A stretch of DNA of 64,000 nucleotides, taken from NCBI RefSeq assembly GCF_016741775.1, contig NZ_JAERRK010000002.1, positions 372,001-436,000 of the forward strand. The letters are read 5' to 3'. The stretch's first letter is position 1; each line of letters opens with the position of its first letter. Under the pieces are notes generated by a model, which saw only the letters and a program-made list of their open reading frames with translations, did not search any database and was not told the origin of the DNA. Source of the stretch: Streptomyces actinomycinicus. GTDB taxonomy: Bacteria > Actinomycetota > Actinomycetes > Streptomycetales > Streptomycetaceae. The translations under genes and the position numbers were made by a program. Shown piece by piece: positions 54,487 to 64,000 of the stretch.

Positions 54487-56097
54487 ATGTCGTTACCGCC
54501 GGACCCGTCGGTACCGCCCCGGTACCCGGAACCGTCCTATCCGGAGCCGTCGCATCCGGGGCCGTCCTGTCCGGAAGCGCCCCAGCCGCACGCCGCGGTC
54601 CCGCCGCCGCCCAGCTACCCGGAAGCCGCGACCCCGCCACCGTCCGTCTGCCCGACGCCCGGGACCCCCACTCCGCCGCCGTACCCGACGGCCCCCTCCC
54701 CTGCCGGCGCCACCCCACCGCCGTACCCGACGCCCGCCTCCCCTGCCGCGGCCCCACCGCCGTACCCCGGCGAGCCGCAGTACCCCGCGGCGGCCCCGCA
54801 GTACCCGGCCGGCGGCCCGGTCCACCCCGCGCCGCCGCCGTACCCGGCCGCGGGAGCCGACCGGCCCGGCCCCGGCCCGTCGCCGTACCCGACGCCCCCG
54901 TCCCCCATCGCTCCCCCGCCCGCGTACCCGGGCGCACTCCCGCACCCGCAGGCGTCAGCCGCGCCACCGGCGCAGGCGCCGTACGCCCCCGGCGCGCCCG
55001 CGCCCGGTCCGGTACCCCCGCACCCACCCGGAGCCGCACCCGGATACGCGCCCGCGCCCGACCCCGCACCCGGATACGCACCCGGGTACGCACCCCCGCA
55101 CGTGTCAGGGCCCGCGCCCGTGCCGGTTCCGCAGCCCGCTCCGGACGACCTCGACTACCGTCACCGCGGTGCCCGTCTGCACGTGGCCGAGCGCCAGCGG
55201 GGGGCCGACGCGACGGCCATCGGGCGGCTCGCCGTGCAGGCGCCGGGCGCGCTGGTGAGCCTCGCGCTGGTCGGTTCCATCGCCGTGGGGGTCTTCGGGA
55301 GCGTCGTGGGCACGCTGGTGGTGCTGGCCTGGGTCGCCTCCGGCCTGCTGGTCTTCCACCGGCCGACCGAGCTGGCCTTCGCCCGGTACGTGCTCAAGCT
55401 CCGTCTGCCGACGGCTGAGGAGCGGGCCAGGCTGGAGCCGGTCTGGAACGAGGTGACCGCCCGGGCCGGCATCGAGCGGGGCACGTACGAGCTGATGGTC
55501 GAGAACAGCGACGAGCTGAACGCGGTGGCGGCGGCCGGCCACGTCGTCGGTGTCACGACCTACTCCCTCAACCGGATCCCGAGCAGCAACCTGGCCGCCG
55601 TCCTCGCGCACGAACTGGGGCACCACACCGGCGGTCACGCCTGGGCCGGTCTGCTCGGCTACTGGTACTCGCTGCCCGGCCGGATCGCCTGGGCCGTGAC
55701 CCGGGGGCTGGCCCGCTTCGCGATCATGGTCGCCAGCGTCTTCTCCATGGCCGCGACCGGTTTCCTGATCCTCTTCATGGGGCTCGTGGCGGTCGCCGCG
55801 TTCCTCGCCGCCTGGTACATCACGATCCCGCTCGTGCTCGCCCCCTATCTGCTGGCCTACGCGGGCCGGCGCGGCGAGCTGCGGGCCGATCAGCAGGCCG
55901 CCGAGCTGGGCTTCGCCCGTCAGCTTGCCGAGGTCCTGTACCACTTCCAGACCGAGGAGGCCACGGCGAAGGCGGCCCTGGCCGCGCAGGGCCAGAAGCT
56001 CGACGAGCCCGGCGCCCTGGCCCGGCTGCTGTCCAGCCACCCGGACCACCAGACCCGCCTGAACGCCCTGCACCCCTACCTGGGCCTGCCCCGCTGA
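54487..56097 (+). CDS. M48-family membrane metallopeptidase with Pro-rich N terminus
   Basis: 536 residues. The first ~220 residues are low-complexity Pro/Tyr/Ala (repeated PPYP). Two hydrophobic helices follow (LVSLALVGSIAVGVFGSVVG), then the zinc motif HELGHH (H375-E376, H379) and the third ligand in GRRGELRADQQAAELGF, with two further helices between. This is the HtpX/M48 layout. Codon 3 is TTA (54493-54495), implying bldA dependence. It is 37 nt after the PycTM-like gene and last in the operon. It could process or release another component of the locus; the substrate is unknown. Confidence 0.82.
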   Translation: MSLPPDPSVPPRYPEPSYPEPSHPGPSCPEAPQPHAAVPPPPSYPEAATPPPSVCPTPGTPTPPPYPTAPSPAGATPPPYPTPASPAAAPPPYPGEPQYPAAAPQYPAGGPVHPAPPPYPAAGADRPGPGPSPYPTPPSPIAPPPAYPGALPHPQASAAPPAQAPYAPGAPAPGPVPPHPPGAAPGYAPAPDPAPGYAPGYAPPHVSGPAPVPVPQPAPDDLDYRHRGARLHVAERQRGADATAIGRLAVQAPGALVSLALVGSIAVGVFGSVVGTLVVLAWVASGLLVFHRPTELAFARYVLKLRLPTAEERARLEPVWNEVTARAGIERGTYELMVENSDELNAVAAAGHVVGVTTYSLNRIPSSNLAAVLAHELGHHTGGHAWAGLLGYWYSLPGRIAWAVTRGLARFAIMVASVFSMAATGFLILFMGLVAVAAFLAAWYITIPLVLAPYLLAYAGRRGELRADQQAAELGFARQLAEVLYHFQTEEATAKAALAAQGQKLDEPGALARLLSSHPDHQTRLNALHPYLGLPR

Positions 56098-56140
56098 CCC
56101 CAGCCTGACCCGCCGGGCTCCCGGCACGAGCCCGGACGCG

Positions 56141-56182
56141 CCGAAGGGCGGCCACCCCCCTGCGGGAGTGGCCGCCCTTCGG
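56141..56182. terminator. Bidirectional terminator between M48 gene and rpoC
   Basis: A perfect 15-bp stem, arms CCGAAGGGCGGCCAC (56141-56155) and complement (56168-56182), 12-nt loop, between two convergent genes. It separates the accessory operon from rpoC. Confidence 0.85.
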
Positions 56183-56196
56183 TTCAAGCGGCTCGC

Positions 56197-60096
<3,900 letters not shown>

Positions 60097-60154
60097 TATG
60101 CGTCAATCCCTCTCAGGGTCGAAAGTCTTTGGTCTGAAACGGGGGCCTGGGGGT

Positions 60155-60185
60155 CGGCGGGGCCCTGTGGGTGAGGGCCCCGCCG
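60155..60185 (-). terminator. Hairpin in the rpoB-rpoC gap
   Basis: Arms CGGCGGGGCCCT (60155-60166) and complement (60174-60185) with a 7-nt loop, directly after the rpoB stop. Since rpoC needs the rpoB transcript, this is more likely a processing or attenuation element than a full terminator. Confidence 0.5.
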
Positions 60186-60193
60186 GACTCCCG

Positions 60194-63100
60194 TCAGACC
60201 TCTTCGACGCTGCTCGGCTCGCGCCGGGACAGGTCGATGCCGAGCTCCTCCGCAGCGCGGAAGACGTCCTCGTCGGTGTCACGCATCTCGATGGACATAC
60301 CGTCGCTGGACAGCACCTCCACGTTCAGGCAGAGCGACTGCATCTCCTTGATGAGCACCTTGAAGGACTCGGGGATGCCGGGCTCGGGGATGTTCTCGCC
60401 CTTGACGATGGCCTCGTAGACCTTCACGCGGCCGGTGACGTCGTCGGACTTGATGGTCAGCAGCTCCTGGAGGGCGTACGCGGCGCCGTAGGCCTCGAGG
60501 GCCCACACCTCCATCTCACCGAACCGCTGGCCACCGAACTGCGCCTTACCACCCAGCGGCTGCTGGGTGATCATCGAGTACGGACCGGTCGAGCGCGCGT
60601 GCAGCTTGTCGTCGACCAGGTGGTGCAGCTTCAGGATGTACATGTAGCCGACCGAGATCGCGTCCGGGAACGGCTCACCGCTACGGCCGTCGAACAGCCG
60701 CGCCTTGCCGGACGGGAGCACCATGCGCTCGCCGTCGCGGTTCGGGATGGTGTGCTGCAGCAGACCCGCCAGCTCGTCCTCGCGGGCACCGTCGAAGACC
60801 GGGGTCGCGACGTTGGTGCGCGGGGCGACCTGGTCGGCGCCGATGGCCTGCAGGCGCTGGGCCCACTCGTCCGCGAGACCGGAGACGTCCCAGCCGCGGC
60901 TGGCGAGCCAGCCGAGGTGGATCTCCAGGACCTGTCCCGGGTTCATTCGGGACGGCACACCCAGCGGGTTGAGGATGATGTCGACCGGGGTGCCGTCCTC
61001 CAGGAACGGCATGTCCTCGATCGGCAGGATCTTGGAGATGACACCCTTGTTGCCGTGACGGCCGGCGAGCTTGTCACCGTCGGTGATCTTGCGCTTCTGC
61101 GCGACGTACACGCGCACCAGCTGGTTCACACCCGGGGGAAGCTCGTCGCCCTCCTCGCGGTCGAAGACGCGCACGCCGATGACCTTGCCGGTCTCGCCGT
61201 GCGGCACCTTCAGCGAGGTGTCACGGACCTCACGGGCCTTCTCACCGAAGATCGCGCGCAGCAGGCGCTCCTCCGGCGTCAGCTCGGTCTCACCCTTCGG
61301 GGTCACCTTGCCGACGAGGATGTCGCCGGCGATGACCTCGGCACCGATGCGGATGATGCCGCGCTCGTCGAGGTCGGCGAGGACCTCCTCGGAGACGTTC
61401 GGGATGTCCCGGGTGATCTCCTCGGGGCCGAGCTTGGTGTCACGGGCGTCGACCTCGTGCTCCTCGATGTGGATCGAGGAGAGGACGTCGTCCTGCACGA
61501 GGCGCTGCGACAGGATGATCGCGTCCTCGTAGTTGTGACCCTCCCACGGCATGAACGCCACGAGCAGGTTCTTGCCGAGGGCCATCTCACCGTTCTCGGT
61601 GGCCGGACCGTCGGCGAGGACCTGGCCCTCGATGATCCGGTCGCCCTCGTTGACGACGACCTTCTGGTTGACCGAGGTGCCCTGGTTGGACCGGGCGAAC
61701 TTGTGCAGGCGGTACGTGATGTACGTGCCGTCGTCGTTGGCGGTGGTGATGTAGTCCGCGGAGACCTCCTGGACCACACCCGCCTTCTCGGCCTTGACCA
61801 CGTCACCGGCGTCGACGGCGGAGCGGTACTCCATGCCGGTACCGACGAGCGGGGCCTCCGACTTAATCAGCGGAACGGCCTGGCGCATCATGTTCGCGCC
61901 CATGAGGGCACGGTTGGCGTCGTCGTGCTCGAGGAACGGGATCATGGCGGTCGCGACCGACACCATCTGGCGCGGCGAGACGTCCATGTAGTCGACGTCC
62001 TCGGGGCTGACGTAGTCGACCTCACCGCCACGGCGGCGGACCAGGACACGCGCCTCGGCGAACCGGAGTTCGTCGTTCAGCGTGGCGTTGGCCTGCGCGA
62101 TGACGAAGCGGTCCTCCTCGTCGGCGGTCAGGTAGTCGACCTCGTCGGTGACCTGGCCGTCGTTCACCTTGCGGTACGGGGTCTCGACGAAACCGAACGC
62201 GTTGACCCGGCCGTAGGAGGCGAGCGAGCCGATCAGACCGATGTTCGGGCCTTCAGGGGTCTCGATCGGGCACATGCGGCCGTAGTGCGAGGGGTGCACG
62301 TCACGGACCTCGAAGCCGGCCCGCTCACGGGAGAGACCACCCGGGCCAAGAGCCGACAGACGGCGCTTGTGGGTGAGACCCGACAGCGGGTTGTTCTGGT
62401 CCATGAACTGGGACAGCTGGCTGGTGCCGAAGAACTCCTTGATGGAGGCGACGACCGGCCGGATGTTGATCAGGGTCTGCGGCGTGATCGCCTCGACGTC
62501 CTGGGTGGTCATGCGCTCGCGCACGACGCGCTCCATACGGGCGAGACCCGTACGGACCTGGTTCTGGATCAGCTCGCCGACGCTGCGCAGACGACGGTTG
62601 CCGAAGTGGTCGATGTCGTCGGTCTCGACGACGATCGTCTGGCCGTTGTCGGCGGTCGTCTCGGTCTCGCCGGCGTGCAGCTGCACCAGGTACTTGATCG
62701 TCGAGATGACGTCCTCGACGGTCAGGACGCCCGCGTCGAGCGGCGCGTCCGCACCCAGCTTCTTGTTGACCTTGTAGCGGCCGACCTTGGCGAGGTCGTA
62801 GCGCTTCGGGTTGAAGTAGAGGTTCTCGAGCAGCGTCTGCGCGGCCTCACGCGTGGGGGGCTCGCCCGGACGCAGCTTGCGGTAGATGTCCAGCAGCGCG
62901 TCGTCCTGGCCCTGGGTGTGGTCCTTCTCCAGGGTGGCGCGCATCGACTCGTACTCGCCGAACTCCTCGAGGATCTGCTCGGTCGTCCAGCCGAGCGCCT
63001 TGAGCAGAACGGTGACCGACTGCTTGCGCTTGCGGTCGATGCGGACGCCGACCATGTCGCGCTTGTCGATCTCCATCTCCAGCCAGGCACCCCGGGACGG

Positions 63101-63679
63101 GATGATCTTGGCGGAGAAGATGTCCTTGTCGGACGTCTTGTCGATGGAGGAGTCGAAGTAGACACCGGGGGAACGGACCAGCTGCGACACCACGACACGC
63201 TCGGTGCCGTTGATGACGAAAGTGCCCTTGTTCGTCATGAGCGGGAAGTCGCCCATGAAGACGGTCTGGGACTTGATCTCGCCGGTCTCGTTGTTGGTGA
63301 ACTCGGCGGTGACGAAGAGCGGGGCGGCGTACGTGAAGTCGCGCTCCTTGCACTCGTCGATGGAGTTCTTCGGCGGCTCGAAGCGGTGGTCCCGGAACGT
63401 CAGGGACATCGACCCGGAGAAGTCCTCGATCGGGGAGATCTCCTCGAAGATCTCCTCCAGACCGGACTTGGTGGGGACGTCCTGACCGTTCTCAAGAGCC
63501 TCCTCGACCCGACTCTGCCAAGCGGTGTTGCCGAGCAGCCAGTCGAAGCTCTCGGTCTGCAGCGCGAGCAGGTTGGGAACCTCGAGAGGCTCCTTGATCT
63601 TTGCAAAGGAGATGCGCAGCGGGGCGGTGCTGGCGCCGTTGTTCGTATTCGCGGTCGAGGCGTTGCGCGAGGCGGCCAA
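60194..63679 (-). CDS. rpoB: RNA polymerase subunit beta
   Basis: 1161 residues from the TTG at 63679 ([15 protein letters not shown] in the frame, Met when initiating), supported by GGAAGGA upstream and the known length of streptomycete RpoB. The rifampicin region [20 protein letters not shown] followed by [11 protein letters not shown] is wild type at every classic resistance position. The C terminus is SSVEEV. The longer ATG-less frame upstream runs through the promoter and is rejected. Confidence 0.98.
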   Translation of the reverse strand: MAASRNASTANTNNGASTAPLRISFAKIKEPLEVPNLLALQTESFDWLLGNTAWQSRVEEALENGQDVPTKSGLEEIFEEISPIEDFSGSMSLTFRDHRFEPPKNSIDECKERDFTYAAPLFVTAEFTNNETGEIKSQTVFMGDFPLMTNKGTFVINGTERVVVSQLVRSPGVYFDSSIDKTSDKDIFSAKIIPSRGAWLEMEIDKRDMVGVRIDRKRKQSVTVLLKALGWTTEQILEEFGEYESMRATLEKDHTQGQDDALLDIYRKLRPGEPPTREAAQTLLENLYFNPKRYDLAKVGRYKVNKKLGADAPLDAGVLTVEDVISTIKYLVQLHAGETETTADNGQTIVVETDDIDHFGNRRLRSVGELIQNQVRTGLARMERVVRERMTTQDVEAITPQTLINIRPVVASIKEFFGTSQLSQFMDQNNPLSGLTHKRRLSALGPGGLSRERAGFEVRDVHPSHYGRMCPIETPEGPNIGLIGSLASYGRVNAFGFVETPYRKVNDGQVTDEVDYLTADEEDRFVIAQANATLNDELRFAEARVLVRRRGGEVDYVSPEDVDYMDVSPRQMVSVATAMIPFLEHDDANRALMGANMMRQAVPLIKSEAPLVGTGMEYRSAVDAGDVVKAEKAGVVQEVSADYITTANDDGTYITYRLHKFARSNQGTSVNQKVVVNEGDRIIEGQVLADGPATENGEMALGKNLLVAFMPWEGHNYEDAIILSQRLVQDDVLSSIHIEEHEVDARDTKLGPEEITRDIPNVSEEVLADLDERGIIRIGAEVIAGDILVGKVTPKGETELTPEERLLRAIFGEKAREVRDTSLKVPHGETGKVIGVRVFDREEGDELPPGVNQLVRVYVAQKRKITDGDKLAGRHGNKGVISKILPIEDMPFLEDGTPVDIILNPLGVPSRMNPGQVLEIHLGWLASRGWDVSGLADEWAQRLQAIGADQVAPRTNVATPVFDGAREDELAGLLQHTIPNRDGERMVLPSGKARLFDGRSGEPFPDAISVGYMYILKLHHLVDDKLHARSTGPYSMITQQPLGGKAQFGGQRFGEMEVWALEAYGAAYALQELLTIKSDDVTGRVKVYEAIVKGENIPEPGIPESFKVLIKEMQSLCLNVEVLSSDGMSIEMRDTDEDVFRAAEELGIDLSRREPSSVEEV

Positions 63680-63841
63680 GAGGGGGTCCTTCCGAGGGCT
63701 CGGACTCACTACGCGCGTACCGGTCCCTCCCGGACACAGAGACGGAAACCCCAGGTCAGGGGGGCTTCGGTCGACTGTGCTCGAGTGAGGGCAGACCCCT
63801 GGTGACGGGCAGGGGACAGCTAACAGGCAGCGCAAAGGGTC

Positions 63842-63870
63842 AGTGTAGCCACTTGGCACACTGATGTCCA
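63842..63870 (-). promoter_or_regulatory. rpoBC promoter
   Basis: TGGACA (63870-63865), 17 nt, TACACT (63847-63842) on the minus strand, a near-consensus vegetative promoter about 165 nt before the rpoB start. It gives rpoBC its own promoter apart from the upstream rplJL genes expected beyond the window. Confidence 0.7.
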
Positions 63871-64000
63871 GTGCGGTTTTTTCGAGACCCTCGTTGTGCT
63901 CACCGCTCTTGTCAACGCCCTCGGCATGCTGCCCTCAACGCACGTTGATACTGCCCTCTTCGTCGTCGATCCATGCCTCGGATTCGGATCCTTGTGACGA
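63871..64000. other. Right-end spacer without a visible gene
   Basis: No reading frame resembling rplL or another gene reaches this segment. It has a short CGAG/CTCG hairpin beside a T6 run (63887-63902) and two similar CTGCCCTC boxes (63928, 63954), but nothing I can assign. The rplL gene normally upstream of rpoB would lie outside the window. Confidence 0.5.

Noticed and set aside
60194..63679. Rifampicin- or streptomycin-resistance substitutions in rpoB or rpsL
   Set aside because: All classic positions in the RpoB rifampicin region and K43/K88 of S12 are wild type.
63680..63859. 60-residue N-terminal extension of RpoB
   Set aside because: It runs upstream through the 5' leader toward the promoter -10, and TTG at 63679 with a good ribosome site gives the known N terminus and length.

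Overview
The window is very GC-rich and has the gene order of the ribosomal-protein/RNA-polymerase region of a Streptomyces chromosome. Evidence for this includes GTG and TTG starts, leucine TTA codons that are scarce and sit in accessory genes, rpoB starting with TTG, a 61-residue zinc-type S14, and the arrangement rpoBC / rpsL-rpsG-fusA-tuf / S10-spc-alpha clusters / truA / rplM-rpsI / glmM / glmS / alr. Species cannot be fixed from the sequence alone.

Layout, read in the direction most genes are transcribed (minus strand, right to left). rpoB and rpoC fill 56.2-63.7 kb. Next come rpsL-rpsG-fusA-tuf (43.5-47.8 kb), then one long run of translation genes from rpsJ to truA (22.3-39.8 kb), including secY-adk-map and infA-rpmJ-rpsM-rpsK-rpoA-rplQ. 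After an envelope-polysaccharide operon (15.6-22.2 kb) come rplM-rpsI and glmM. The left end holds cell-wall and housekeeping genes: glmS, acpS, the NAD(P)HX repair gene, an L,D-transpeptidase, alr, an alpha/beta hydrolase and tsaE. A few plus-strand genes (SDR, secreted SH3-like protein, coaA, DUF389 protein) are interspersed.

Three accessory blocks interrupt the housekeeping genes. (1) 15.6-22.2 kb is a tightly coupled five-gene operon: processive GT2 synthase, GH26 lipoprotein, GT-C transferase, UDP-glucose dehydrogenase, polyprenol-phosphate mannose synthase. It probably makes or trims a surface glycan. (2) 40.2-43.2 kb, between tuf and rpsJ, is a WXG100-type (type VII secretion) cassette with a small WxG protein, a 676-residue WxG-domain protein and a lipoprotein-like partner. 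(3) 48.3-56.1 kb, between rpsL and rpoC and on the opposite strand, is the most interesting part. It encodes a CRP-type regulator with an intact cyclic-nucleotide pocket, a class III cyclase-like protein, a large protein with a degenerate P-loop, an SPFH-like protein, a PycTM-like membrane effector and an M48 metallopeptidase. The cyclase-like and P-loop proteins share a short Gly/Val-rich motif, a CRP-type operator lies upstream of the operon, and the first and last genes each carry a TTA codon. I read it as a candidate cyclic-nucleotide signalling/defence locus related to Pycsar, with extra components.

Non-coding structure includes strong hairpin terminators at convergent junctions, sigma-HrdB-like promoters ahead of rplM, rpsJ, rpsL and rpoB, a conserved hairpin shared by the rpsJ and rpsL leaders, and a 68-bp tandem array of a Streptomyces intergenic element (with single copies elsewhere in the window). 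I saw no tRNA, rRNA, CRISPR array or insertion sequence.
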